A stretch of DNA of 64,000 nt from an uncultured Chlorobiaceae bacterium (GTDB lineage: Bacteria; Bacteroidota; Chlorobiia; Chlorobiales; Chlorobiaceae): assembly GCA_903820085.1 (NCBI GenBank), contig CAIJGA010000021.1, positions 220,265-284,264 on the forward strand, read 5' to 3'. The notes under the pieces are model-generated. The model searched no databases. It saw nothing but the letters and a program-made list of their open reading frames with translations, and had not been told where the DNA came from. Of this stretch, positions 1-8,771 are shown one piece after another. The stretch's first letter is position 1, and each line of letters opens with the position of its first letter. A program made the translations under genes and the position numbers.

Positions 1-826
1 TGGCTTCATCAATCAGCACGCTGTCCACCTCATCAACGATGGCGTAGTAGAAGTTCCGCTGCACCATCTCTTCCGGTGTGCCGGCCATATTGTCACGAAG
101 ATAGTCGAAGCCGAATTCGTTGTTTGTGCCGTAGGTGATATCACAGGCATACTGCTCCCGTCTCTCTTCCGGTCTCATGGTATTGAGAATAACGCCTACC
201 GAAAGGTGGTGAAAGGCAAAAACCGGGTTCATCCACTCCTTGTCTCTCTGCGCAAGGTAATCATTGACGGTCACCACATGCACTCCTCTGCCGGTCAGCG
301 CATTGAGGAAGACGGGGAGGGTTGATACAAGGGTTTTTCCTTCACCCGTCGCCATTTCGGAGATTTTTCCTGTATGCAGCACAATTCCGCCGATAAGCTG
401 TACATCGTAAGGCACCATATCCCATACCATTTTCCTGCCCATGACCAGGTAGTTATGGCCTTTAAGGCGTACACAGGTCTCTTTTACAAGGGCAAAAGTT
501 TCAGGAAGGAGTTCCTCAAGCACAGAGGCGGTAGCCTGTTCATATTCTTCGACCAGAGCATCAAGACGGGCATTTATGGTTTCCGCCTCTTCAATGTCGA
601 TATCGGGGTTGTCGAGCTTATGGGAGAGCGATTTCTTTTCCAGCTCAATGGGCTCAAGAGTTGTCCGGATTCTTTGTTTCAGCGTTAGCCCCCGTTCTCT
701 CAACTGGTCATCACTGAGCGATGCCAGAGTAAGCTGCAGTTCATTGATGCTGCTGATAACGGGCTGGATTTTTTTGACATCCTTTTCATGTTTGGAGCCA
801 AAGATCTTTTCAAAAATTTTCAACAT
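1..826 (-). CDS. secA: SecA preprotein translocase ATPase, N-terminal part (cut by window edge)
   Basis: The reverse strand reads from ATG at 826 out of the window, giving about 275 N-terminal residues. It opens [12 protein letters not shown] and contains the helicase-type nucleotide-binding stretch MATGEGKT followed by VNDYLAQRD and [17 protein letters not shown], all standard SecA signatures. SecA is the cytoplasmic ATPase that drives unfolded preproteins through SecYEG. The [11 protein letters not shown]alker-B region lies at the very edge. The C-terminal part (rest of the motor, scaffold, any zinc tail) is outside the window. The gene has about 200 bp of non-coding DNA upstream, so it probably has its own promoter. 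Identification is secure. Confidence 0.97.
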   Translation of the reverse strand, partial: MLKIFEKIFGSKHEKDVKKIQPVISSINELQLTLASLSDDQLRERGLTLKQRIRTTLEPIELEKKSLSHKLDNPDIDIEEAETINARLDALVEEYEQATASVLEELLPETFALVKETCVRLKGHNYLVMGRKMVWDMVPYDVQLIGGIVLHTGKISEMATGEGKTLVSTLPVFLNALTGRGVHVVTVNDYLAQRDKEWMNPVFAFHHLSVGVILNTMRPEERREQYACDITYGTNNEFGFDYLRDNMAGTPEEMVQRNFYYAIVDEVDSVLIDEA

Positions 827-1032
827 GTACAGGCCTTTATGCTCTCTAAGGGTTCAGATAGATTTTTTATATGGAAAAAAGAGAAATACCTCTTCTTTCC
901 GCTATGTCCAATTGATGCTCAAGGTATTGAATTACACCTTGAGAAAAAAGCGGTATGCTTTGAAAAAAAAACGGGTAGGGTCGTGCGCATGCCTTACGCG
1001 TCTCCAGCAACGAAGGTCAAGAGCTCTCCCCC

Positions 1033-1920
1033 TTATGGCTTTTTGGCGGCAAGTGCAGCAAAAAACTCCTTGAGATGTCGTGTTCCGTAAGCCGGTGCTA
1101 TATGGTCGAATTTAAGTGCTTCAACGGCAAACGAGAGGAGGTCGGCCAGATTCCGGTTGAAAAGCCCGGTAACCATGAGTCCGCCTTCTGCAAGCCACAG
1201 GGGAAGACTGGTTATCCATGGAGCTTTGCCGCAAGCAAGGAATGCCAGTTCTATAACCTCTCGGAAGGTATAGATATCCGGCCCCCCAACGGCAATTTCC
1301 CGACACTCTCCTTCAACCGCATCGATACAGACTTTAGCAAGGTCAGCACCATGAATCGGATTGATTTTTTTTTCACCTTCACCGATCATGAAGATGTGGC
1401 CGCTTTGAGCCATTGAGAAAAATCGTCCCATATCCGAGAAGTACCCGTTTGGGCGTATGACGGCCCAGGAGAGTCCAGACTTTTTGAGATCCGCAACGAA
1501 AAGTTCATGTGCCTTTATCGAAAGGATTTCGGCCATTTTGTCCTCATTGAAGACCGATACATAGATAAAGCGTGAGATTTTTTCTGTGAGAGCCTGATCA
1601 AGGATACGTTTGTTGCCCAGGTAATCGACATCATAGCTGGTGTATTGCGGATGGGGCGAGGTCAGGCCAAGTGCGGAAAAAACGATATCCATATCCTTGC
1701 ATACCCCGGTTATGCTTTCGGGCGAGGTAACATCGCCGGCTATGATTTCATCGACAAGGTCGAATACCGCTGGTTCTCCGTGCGGGCCGGCTGTTTTAAG
1801 CTTTTCCGGGTTTCTTGCCAGAGCACGGACATAATAACCCCGATCCTTGAACTCTTTGACGGCGTATCTGCCGAGATAGCCGGATGCACCGGCAACCAGA
1901 ACTTTTTTGATGACCGCCAT
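1033..1920 (-). CDS. Atypical short-chain dehydrogenase (NmrA/NAD-epimerase-like)
   Basis: This 295-residue protein has an N-terminal Rossmann fold with GASGYLGRY (GxxGxxG) after the first beta strand, and later YVSVFNEDKM and the substrate-side motif IRPNGYFSDM. There is no clear YxxxK catalytic pair, which is typical of atypical extended SDRs. The frame is open upstream to 1974, but the start at 1920 (MAVIKKVLVAG) begins directly before the first strand and avoids overlap with the upstream glycosylase gene, which ends at 1935. The 14-bp gap suggests co-transcription with that gene. Related Chlorobi proteins include the BciA-type divinyl reductase, but I see nothing that specifically assigns this one, so the substrate is unknown. 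Confidence 0.85.
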   Translation of the reverse strand: MAVIKKVLVAGASGYLGRYAVKEFKDRGYYVRALARNPEKLKTAGPHGEPAVFDLVDEIIAGDVTSPESITGVCKDMDIVFSALGLTSPHPQYTSYDVDYLGNKRILDQALTEKISRFIYVSVFNEDKMAEILSIKAHELFVADLKKSGLSWAVIRPNGYFSDMGRFFSMAQSGHIFMIGEGEKKINPIHGADLAKVCIDAVEGECREIAVGGPDIYTFREVIELAFLACGKAPWITSLPLWLAEGGLMVTGLFNRNLADLLSFAVEALKFDHIAPAYGTRHLKEFFAALAAKKP

Positions 1921-1934
1921 TGTCAGTAATGATA

Positions 1935-2870
1935 TTAAAATGAATGAAGTTTTTTGATCTCCTTGCGCCAGCAATGGAAAAGAATATGTCCGGCGTATCC
2001 AGCGAGATCCGGATATAAAATAGTACGGATCTCGCTGTCAAGAGCAAGATAACTCCTTGGGCTCAAAGAGCGAAGAGCTGTTGTGCTGTTGAACCATTTC
2101 CCAAGGTATTGTTGGACATGGGTATCGATCGGGAATGCATCAAATCGGCCGAGGCCGAAGAGGGCGATGCAATCAGCAATTTTATAACCGATGCCATCAT
2201 TCAGGCAAAGCATGTTGCGCAGCTCCGGGAGGGGGAGTTGCCGGTCACATAAATAATCAAGGTTAATTTTTCCTTCAGCAACCCGTTGAGATGCCTTGAT
2301 AATATTATTCGCCCTGAGCCGGTTATTGTTGGTGCAACGGGTAAGTGCAATGAGATCGGCAGAAGCAAGTCGTTCAGGAGAAGGAAACTGATGCAGGATG
2401 ACCTCCCGCCCCAAAAACGAAACACTCCTCTTTTCACCATAGTTTTGCACAAGCATTGAAACCTGTTTTCTGATCAGATGCATTCCAATCCCTTGAGCGC
2501 ACATGAAAGAGATCATGGTTTCGAACGGATCCTGCCTTATGATTTTTAGTGAAAAATATTTTGCAAGGAGTTGCCAAAGCTCGGGATATAATCGAGAAAA
2601 ACATGCAGGAAAGATAGTATTGATATCAACATCAAGCGTGAAATAATGATGAATAAAGTCATGCAAATTTGATCCGTTAACAAATTCAGAATCGGAATAA
2701 ATATCAAACTCATGTTCTGATACAGGGTTTAGAATGACAGGTGATGAGTTTATTATTGTTGAGTAATAATTGCCGTGATCATAAAAATTATTCCATAAGA
2801 AAGTTTGACCACTATAGAGAGTGTCCCTGATACTAATCTTGTTTTCAGTTTTTATTTTCTGATGATACAT
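1935..2870 (-). CDS. 8-oxoguanine DNA glycosylase, OGG1-like
   Basis: A 311-residue HhH-GPD glycosylase/lyase that would excise 8-oxoG from DNA. The N-terminal half has the OGG1-type domain with YSGQTFLWNN, then QDPFETMISFMCAQ, which is the usual entry to the helical core. The helix-hairpin-helix reads LCLNDGIGYKIADC with the catalytic lysine at about K230, followed by FPIDTHVQ with the catalytic aspartate at about D249; both key residues are present. The presence of the N-terminal domain argues for OGG1 rather than Nth or MutY, and no FeS cysteine cluster is seen at the C-terminus. It sits 14 bp upstream of the SDR gene. AT-rich DNA precedes the start. Confidence 0.88.
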   Translation of the reverse strand: MYHQKIKTENKISIRDTLYSGQTFLWNNFYDHGNYYSTIINSSPVILNPVSEHEFDIYSDSEFVNGSNLHDFIHHYFTLDVDINTIFPACFSRLYPELWQLLAKYFSLKIIRQDPFETMISFMCAQGIGMHLIRKQVSMLVQNYGEKRSVSFLGREVILHQFPSPERLASADLIALTRCTNNNRLRANNIIKASQRVAEGKINLDYLCDRQLPLPELRNMLCLNDGIGYKIADCIALFGLGRFDAFPIDTHVQQYLGKWFNSTTALRSLSPRSYLALDSEIRTILYPDLAGYAGHILFHCWRKEIKKLHSF

Positions 2871-3418
2871 TGTGGTTACTTGTCTTCGTTTATCTTAAAA
2901 ATAACGAGCATTCAAAGTGTTAATAGACTTTATGACTTCGATGTGTATATTTCCTTATTATGAAATAAGATAAATGCTGTTGTGTAAAAAAATTTCATTA
3001 TTTGAAACCGGGTGTTATTTCTGATCTAAACAGTATATTTGCATTGTTATTATCATCTTAATCGTTGTTTGTACAGTCATTTAGTAGATTGCCTATTATG
3101 TTTTATTGCCTTTATTCATTTGAAAAAATAATTTTTTTATTTTGATTAGACATGTTTATATCCTTGTTTAATCATGATTATTATTTGTTCTCTATGAATA
3201 GTGATGGCTGGTTTAAAATGATTTTATTTATTAATATTTGTTATTTGATTATGATTTTTATGGCTGTTAGGTGGTTGTTTGCGCTGTTTTTTATTAGTGG
3301 ATTTTATTCGGTATAATTTGTTGGTAAGCCGGTCGGTTGCTTCGGAATCCATCGGGTGTCCGGCAATAATGACCGTATAACTCAATGGATTCTTGATGAA
3401 GATGAACAGCTTTCAGGA
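2871..3418. other. AT-rich intergenic region
   Basis: About 550 bp without a convincing gene, clearly richer in A/T than its neighbours. From 3317 to 3424 the plus strand has a 35-codon open stretch with coding-like composition ending at TGA 3422-3424, but no start codon; it may be the tail of a decayed gene. An 8-bp inverted repeat (3345-3352 with 3385-3392, GAATCCAT/ATGGATTC) lies in the same stretch. A TATAAT-like string sits at 3312-3317 with no good -35 partner. Confidence 0.4.
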
Positions 3419-4150
3419 TTATGAGAGCGGAAAAAAGTGGCTGAGAGAAGATTGTTGAGCGGCTTCAGACTGTATAAGTTCGAAGGTGAGATTATGGGCT
3501 GCAGGGGTAAAAAGGGAGATGACAGCAGCTTCTGCGACATCACTTCGATCGATAACTCCTGTTGCAATTCTGTCTCCTGTATCAAAAACCAGCGTATGCA
3601 TCATTGGCAGGCCATCAATCAGGCCGCCAGGCCGGAGGATCGTGTAGGAATATCCAGTTTCTGAATAAAGTCTGCGAACCTCATCTTCACCTTCCAGTTT
3701 CATGGTAAGTACCTGACCATATTTGTTCATGGGGTGATCGGGTTTGGTCACAGCCAGAGAGCTGATGAGAATAAAGCGTTTAATGCCATACTCTTTGGCA
3801 AGATTTGCGATTCTGATGACGCCGTCACGATCAATAGCTGAAGGAGGAGGTGCTTCAGGGTCGGTTACCTTGCCGCCGATTGTGCAGATCACGGCATCAG
3901 CATGACATAATGCAGCCTTGATTTCTTCGGGATGCTCAATTGACCCAATAGTGAGTTTATCGATGATTTCAGGACCGAAAAGCTCAATTGCTTTTACACC
4001 CGACCGAACAAAGAGATGGTAATCAATGCCATGGGTTTGCAAGCGTTTGACCACCCATTCTCCAGTTCTGCCGGTAGCCCCGACAACAAGAACGGTTCCG
4101 TTAAATGATGATGTCATGAGTTCGGTGTGCGTTTGAATATTGGGCTCCAT
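3419..4150 (-). CDS. NAD(P)-binding SDR, NmrA-like
   Basis: A 243-residue atypical SDR. The Rossmann signature VVGATGRTGEWVVKRL starts near residue 17, then ADAVICTIGG, RFILISSLAVTKPDHP and YTILRPGGLIDG follow, the usual order for NmrA/NAD(P)H-binding proteins. I chose ATG 4150 because AAAGG lies a few bases upstream; ATG 4117 is an alternative, and the frame is open up to 4273. The 4150 start codon and its ribosome-binding site lie inside one arm of a perfect 22-bp inverted repeat (see 4145-4201), so translation may be controlled by RNA folding. The substrate is unknown. Confidence 0.85.
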   Translation of the reverse strand: MEPNIQTHTELMTSSFNGTVLVVGATGRTGEWVVKRLQTHGIDYHLFVRSGVKAIELFGPEIIDKLTIGSIEHPEEIKAALCHADAVICTIGGKVTDPEAPPPSAIDRDGVIRIANLAKEYGIKRFILISSLAVTKPDHPMNKYGQVLTMKLEGEDEVRRLYSETGYSYTILRPGGLIDGLPMMHTLVFDTGDRIATGVIDRSDVAEAAVISLFTPAAHNLTFELIQSEAAQQSSLSHFFPLS

Positions 4151-4201
4151 ATCGCCTTTAAAAAATTTATCAGATATGCATTTTTTAAAGGCGATATGGA
4201 G
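4145..4201 (-). repeat. Perfect 22-bp inverted repeat over the SDR start codon
   Basis: Arms 4145-4166 and 4180-4201 are exact reverse complements (22 of 22) separated by 13 bases. In the minus-strand transcript the 3' arm contains the AAAGG ribosome-binding site and the ATG at 4150, so a folded leader would hide both. The element lies in the 97-bp gap between the upstream membrane-protein gene and the SDR. It lacks a run of U after the stem, so a simple terminator is less likely. Confidence 0.8.
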
Positions 4202-4247
4202 GCAGGATAGGTTGGCAGCGCAGGGTGCCAAAACCTTATAAACGTGC

Positions 4248-4826
4248 TTAGTTGAAGAGCGAAAATTTGACATTGCAGACCATGGTCAAGTCAACCAGTG
4301 CGTGCAGGAAGATGACGCTTCTGATGTCGCGATACCAGAAAAAGCTCAGGGCCCAGCTCGATGCAATCAGCATCTGGACCGGCATGAAAAAAGGTTTGTA
4401 AAGGCTTGTCTGGACGACATGCTGTGGCAAAATATTGATCCAAAAGAGGCCATGGATAAGGCCGCTGTATACCATGAAAAAAATAAAACCAGTGATAAAA
4501 AGCGTCCAGGAGTTTTGTGTAAAACGTCCTGCAAGAGAAGTGCCGAGACGAAAAACAGCATAGAACATGAAGGTTTCGGCAATGCCGTTGCCAATGCTGA
4601 ATACCAGCACAGTCAAGGGATCAAGTGCACGTCCGCCATCGGTGGTGGAGTGGGAATAGACCCAGGCGTTGATTGCAACAACAATGAGCGAGGCTACCAG
4701 CAGGGTGATTCTTCTGGAATCGAATTCGCGGTTGAATGCAAGAATATCTTTTTTGAAAAAGATGATACCCACAAGAAAAGCAAAGACCCAGTAGGCATAA
4801 ATCATCATTGGCACAGACAGTTCCAT
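4248..4826 (-). CDS. Polytopic membrane protein, CPBP (CAAX-protease)-like, degenerate motif 1
   Basis: A 192-residue protein with about six hydrophobic segments. Three short motifs resemble the CPBP/Abi intramembrane protease family: GIAETFMFYAVFR (family EExxxR; only one glutamate remains here), YSGLIHGLFW (FxxxH-like) and LHALVDLT (HxxxD/N). CPBP proteins process prenylated or peptide substrates in the membrane, but with the first glutamate missing activity cannot be assumed. The match may be only distant. It lies between lipA (21 bp upstream) and an SDR. The start ATG at 4826 is the natural one, with no closer alternative. Confidence 0.6.
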   Translation of the reverse strand: MELSVPMMIYAYWVFAFLVGIIFFKKDILAFNREFDSRRITLLVASLIVVAINAWVYSHSTTDGGRALDPLTVLVFSIGNGIAETFMFYAVFRLGTSLAGRFTQNSWTLFITGFIFFMVYSGLIHGLFWINILPQHVVQTSLYKPFFMPVQMLIASSWALSFFWYRDIRSVIFLHALVDLTMVCNVKFSLFN

Positions 4827-4847
4827 GATTCAGGGGTGGTTAACAGG

Positions 4848-5723
4848 TTAACAGATCATTTCAGTGTTACTTGTCAATGCTCCCGCATGATAGGAGCTTC
4901 GGACGAAAGGGCCGGATTGGACATGCTGGAAGCCCGCTGCTTCTGCCATGATCCGGTACCGGTCAAACTCATCCGGCGTTATATAGCGCTCTACTGGCAA
5001 ATGCAAGGCAGATGGCTGCAGATACTGGCCGATCGTCACCATGTCGCATCCATGACGGATGAGATCGTCAAGCGAGATTGAAATCTCCTCTGCAGTTTCA
5101 CCCATACCTACCATCAATCCCGACTTGGTGGTAAGGCCATGCTGTTGTTTTGCCCGCTGTAACAGTTGGAGTGATGCCGTGTAGTTTGCCTGAGGGCGCA
5201 CTTTCATGTAAAGGGAGGGCACGGTTTCAATGTTGTGGTTCAGCACTTCTGGAGCCTCAGTCATGACCAGGTCCAAAGCGCGTTCATTGCTCTGAAAATC
5301 GGGAATAAGGCATTCGATCGTTACCGAAGGAGTGATGGCTCGGATGGCTCGAATAGTTTCGACCCAGTGCTCGGCACCTCCGTCATGGAGGTCGTCACGG
5401 GTGACACTGGTCAGAACGGCATGCTTCAGACGCATGGATTGAATCGCAAGGGCGATTTTTTCCGGTTCAAGAGGATCGGGAACTGGTGGATTTGCCGCCT
5501 TACCAACGGCGCAGAATCTGCAACTCCTTGTGCAGACCGTACCGAGCAGGAGAAAGGTTGCCGTACCGCGAGTCCAGCACTCCTGAAGGTTCGGGCACAT
5601 TGCCGATCGGCATACCGTATGCAGGCTGTGACGGTCAAGCAGTTGCCGTGTCGCAGCAAACGATGCACCGGAGGTTAACCTTATTTTCAGCCAGTCTGGT
5701 TTTTTTCCGGCTCCACGTTCCAT
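4848..5723 (-). CDS. lipA: Lipoyl synthase
   Basis: A 291-residue radical-SAM enzyme that inserts two sulfurs into octanoyl groups on lipoyl domains. Both iron-sulfur sites are visible: the auxiliary cluster cysteines C38, C43 and C49 in [14 protein letters not shown], and the radical-SAM CxxxCxxC at C64, C68 and C71 in CTRSCRFC. Further family motifs are [24 protein letters not shown] and GMGETAEEI; the C-terminal RSSYHAG serine motif ([13 protein letters not shown]) closes the protein. Length is usual for the family. It is followed 21 bp downstream by the CPBP-like gene, so the two may share a transcript. Confidence 0.97.
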   Translation of the reverse strand: MERGAGKKPDWLKIRLTSGASFAATRQLLDRHSLHTVCRSAMCPNLQECWTRGTATFLLLGTVCTRSCRFCAVGKAANPPVPDPLEPEKIALAIQSMRLKHAVLTSVTRDDLHDGGAEHWVETIRAIRAITPSVTIECLIPDFQSNERALDLVMTEAPEVLNHNIETVPSLYMKVRPQANYTASLQLLQRAKQQHGLTTKSGLMVGMGETAEEISISLDDLIRHGCDMVTIGQYLQPSALHLPVERYITPDEFDRYRIMAEAAGFQHVQSGPFVRSSYHAGALTSNTEMIC

Positions 5724-5773
5724 GAGGGTGTACTGCGAGAAAGTTAATGATTCAAAGGGATCAATATAGCAAT

Positions 5774-5810
5774 AAAAAAGTCCACCATATGCTCTTGAAA
5801 TGATGGACTT
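5774..5810 (-). terminator. Rho-independent terminator after HU gene
   Basis: On the minus strand an 11-bp stem (5800-5810 with 5778-5788, one G-U pair) is followed by a run of six T (5774-5779). It lies 33 bp downstream of the HU stop codon and upstream of lipA, so it separates the two. Confidence 0.8.
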
Positions 5811-5842
5811 ACATGGGATAATGCAATATCAGAGGGCCATGA

Positions 5843-6118
5843 TTATGCGCCAACCTCTTCCTTCAAGATTTTCCCGGGTTTAAATTTGACAACTTTCTTT
5901 GCGGCTATGGTAATAGTCGCACCGGTCATTGGATTGCGTCCCTCACGTTCAGCTCTGTCAACAACGGTAAAGGTTCCAAATCCTGTAAGGGGAACATCGA
6001 CACCATTTTTCAAGGATTCTGAAACAATACTGATAAAGGCCTTGACAGCTCGATCGGCGTCAACTTTTGTCAGCTTTGCCTGATCGGCGATTTTCTCTAC
6101 TAAAGCGGTTTTTGACAT
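5843..6118 (-). CDS. hup: HU-family DNA-binding protein
   Basis: A 91-residue nucleoid protein, the usual HU length. It starts [18 protein letters not shown], has the dimer core [14 protein letters not shown] and the arm region GRNPMTG, where the proline that intercalates into DNA sits, then [12 protein letters not shown] binds and bends DNA without strong sequence preference. A terminator follows. About 570 bp of non-coding DNA lies upstream. A second, more IHF-like paralogue is at 36613-36921. Confidence 0.97.
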   Translation of the reverse strand: MSKTALVEKIADQAKLTKVDADRAVKAFISIVSESLKNGVDVPLTGFGTFTVVDRAEREGRNPMTGATITIAAKKVVKFKPGKILKEEVGA

Positions 6119-6689
6119 AGGGCATATAATTTATGTTGTCGAAGAGAGAGTGTTGATGTACAGGGAAAGTGCAACACCGTAAAAAATTCAAACCACCTAT
6201 TGTTATGCCAGATGCGGTGTGTTCGGAACTTGTTAGTCTGATCCGGAAAAAGAATGACTGTAAGGGCAGGGGAGTTTATCCGCTTAGATTATCGTCGTTA
6301 TCAGTTTATGTTATCGGTTCCTGTCCAGCTTTTTCAATAAAGCACAATATTTGCATGTTTCCCAAGCTTATACAATAAATCTACCCTTGACAAGCTGTTT
6401 CACTCTTTTTCTGTCGATTCCGGGAACTTCTGCAGGATGATGTCCCGGCTTTATTCTGTTGCAAAGGACTATGTATTGAACAAAGTCAATCTTTTGATTT
6501 GATTTTTCGGTACGTTTCAAGGAATGATCAACATTCCCCGTATTTCCAATTATGTCATTAGCTATGATGCTTTATGAATAACAGTTATGATATAATCAAT
6601 TTTGCCGGACGTTTGCCTTCTCCAACGAAAGAGTACATTTCGAACCTATCAAAAGAGCGCCAGCCGATTACAATCAGCAACGGTATAAC
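6119..6689. other. Intergenic region between HU and sensor kinase
   Basis: About 570 bp between two divergent genes. It must carry promoters for both, but I see no confident -35/-10 pair; a TTGACA occurs near 6388 without a matching -10. The short open frame at 6169-6378 starts with GTG, has no ribosome-binding site and looks non-coding. Confidence 0.4.
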
Positions 6690-8729
6690 ATGAAAAAAGA
6701 GTACCCGTCAGGGAAATGGCCATTGATGTTTCCATCAAAATATCTTGCCGGATTGTTTTTTTTTCTGATGGCGATTTTTTTTGGTACGACACTTTTCGAG
6801 TATCAGTACCGGAAATCGGAGATTGAGCATATTATGCGCGAAGAGGCTGCCTTACTTATTCAAGCATTGACCGAAGGCGCTGATAACGCCATCACAGGGT
6901 ACAACGAAAACCGCTTCCTGCTTACGTCCAGCCTTTTCAGCCAACTCCACCTTCTTGATCGTATCGATAAAAAGAGTCCCCTTACCTCTGCCGATCTTAC
7001 TGTCATTGCCGGATCGGGCGGAATCTACCGAATCAATATTTTTGACCGTCAAGGCAAAAGGATTGCATTCAATACTCCCCAAGATCATGAGCCCATGGCT
7101 CAGCAGTGCGATCCCAAATTGCAGCTGCAGCCGATTTTTTCCCGCCAAACCGACTCCCTTGTTGTTGGTATCAGGGAGAGTACATCCCGGAGGGGGCCGC
7201 GGCTGGTTGTAGCGATTGCCCGGAGTCGGGGCGGTGCAATTACCGGCAATATTGATGCCTCCCGGCTGATTGATCTCCGCCATCAACTTGGGGTTGGGCA
7301 CCTTATTCAGCGCGTTGGAGCAGATACGACCGGTATCGATTATATCCTCTGGCAGGACACGACCGCCATTCTGGCTGCTACACCAAATATTACAGGGGCC
7401 GCGCCTCTTCTTTCAGACACTCTTCTTGCCAGGGCGCTGTTGCATCGAAAACCGATAACCCGATTGACGACCTTTGACGGGCGGAAGGTTTTTGAAGTCA
7501 TTAAGCCGTTTATTTATCATGGTACCAATCTCGGGCTGCTGCGCATAGGTCTTAAAGTCGATCATTTTACTATTGCATTGACCAAACTGCGTACCCGATT
7601 TATCATGCTTGCCTTTCTGGTTTGCTTTGGAGGCCTTGTCATACTCAATCTGGTGATGACCCGCAGGAGCGAGGTCCGCATGGCGCAAGCTTATGAACGT
7701 GCACAGGCCTTTTCATCTACCATCCTTGAAAGTATGGCCGATGCTGTTGTGGCGGTCAATGAGGCTGGCCGCATTACCCTGATAAATGGTGCGGCGGAGA
7801 AGCTTTTTGCCCTTTCATCGCTCAATGCGCTTGATAAAGAGGTAAAGCTTCTGCTGCCTGAATGCGCAGATTTTTTCTCGATCATCATGGATGAACAAAA
7901 GTCATCACTCCATAGGGAGTTTGAGTGCACAGCAAGCGGGAAAAGCCTCTTTCTGTCAGGAAATTTCACGCTCATTACGGGTGCCGACCACCGTATCGAA
8001 GGAGCTTTGGGCGTGTTGCGTGATCTGAGCCAGCAACGATCAATGCAGCGGGTCATCAATCGCCAGGAAAAACTCAGCGCAATGGGGGAGCTTGCATCAG
8101 GAGTTGCCCATGAAATCAGAAACCCTCTCAATGCAATAGGAGTTCTTGCCCAACGTCTTGATATGGAGTTCTCACCAACTGCGGATGAGGAGGAATACCG
8201 TCAGCTTGTTCGTGCGGTGGTCTCGGAAGTGCATCGCGTCAATGCCATTATCCAGCGATTTTTGAAATTTGCCCGTCCGCCCCAACTGATCATGGTCAAG
8301 AGCAATCTGGATGATTTCATGACCGGCTATCGACCGATCCTGCAGGGTGAAGCTGATGCAAAAGGGATCAGATTTACCCTCCATACCGGAAGTGGTGCGA
8401 CGGTACTCATTGACCGAGAGCAGATGCAGCAAGCGCTCCTCAACATAGTGCAAAATGGTGTTGAAGCTACTGAATCAGGGGGAGTGATGATTATTTCCCT
8501 CTTTTGCCGTTTAGATCATGCGATTATAGAAATTACCGATACCGGGAGAGGAATTCCTGAAAATGAGAGAGGCAGGGTATTCAACCTCTATTTCACCACA
8601 AAAGAGGATGGAACCGGTATGGGGCTGAGTATCGCCAACCAGATTATCCAGTCACATGGCGGCATTATCGAGCTTGAGCAGAGAGAGCCCGAAGGCACCT
8701 GCTTCAGGATTCTCCTGCCTCTGGCATAA
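6690..8729 (+). CDS. Membrane sensor histidine kinase (PAS-HisKA-HATPase)
   Basis: A 679-residue sensor kinase. A first membrane segment lies at about residues 15-32, a large periplasmic sensor region (roughly 33-305) follows, and a second membrane segment is near 308-330. Then comes a PAS domain (SSTILESMADAVVAVNEAGR), the HisKA H-box GVAHEIRNPLNA with phospho-accepting H474, and the HATPase N-box LLNIVQNGVEAT, G1 DTGRGIPENE, F box and G2 GTGMGLSIA. It most likely phosphorylates the NtrC-type regulator encoded 42 bp downstream, as in ZraSR/AtoSC pairs. The periplasmic domain is unrecognised, perhaps Cache-like, so the signal is unknown. Gene order suggests it senses conditions for the downstream cytochrome cluster. 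Confidence 0.93.
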   Translation: MKKEYPSGKWPLMFPSKYLAGLFFFLMAIFFGTTLFEYQYRKSEIEHIMREEAALLIQALTEGADNAITGYNENRFLLTSSLFSQLHLLDRIDKKSPLTSADLTVIAGSGGIYRINIFDRQGKRIAFNTPQDHEPMAQQCDPKLQLQPIFSRQTDSLVVGIRESTSRRGPRLVVAIARSRGGAITGNIDASRLIDLRHQLGVGHLIQRVGADTTGIDYILWQDTTAILAATPNITGAAPLLSDTLLARALLHRKPITRLTTFDGRKVFEVIKPFIYHGTNLGLLRIGLKVDHFTIALTKLRTRFIMLAFLVCFGGLVILNLVMTRRSEVRMAQAYERAQAFSSTILESMADAVVAVNEAGRITLINGAAEKLFALSSLNALDKEVKLLLPECADFFSIIMDEQKSSLHREFECTASGKSLFLSGNFTLITGADHRIEGALGVLRDLSQQRSMQRVINRQEKLSAMGELASGVAHEIRNPLNAIGVLAQRLDMEFSPTADEEEYRQLVRAVVSEVHRVNAIIQRFLKFARPPQLIMVKSNLDDFMTGYRPILQGEADAKGIRFTLHTGSGATVLIDREQMQQALLNIVQNGVEATESGGVMIISLFCRLDHAIIEITDTGRGIPENERGRVFNLYFTTKEDGTGMGLSIANQIIQSHGGIIELEQREPEGTCFRILLPLA

Positions 8730-8771
8730 AGAGTTTCAGCCATGGTCAACAACTGAAAAGAGGATTGCAAA

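Noticed and set aside
374..1090. Three plus-strand open frames opposite secA and in the gap after it
   Set aside because: The minus strand carries clear SecA motifs; the plus-strand frames show no family and overlap one another.
1033..1920. Assigning the first SDR as the divinyl reductase BciA
   Set aside because: Only the general Rossmann fold is shared; I could not see residues specific to BciA.
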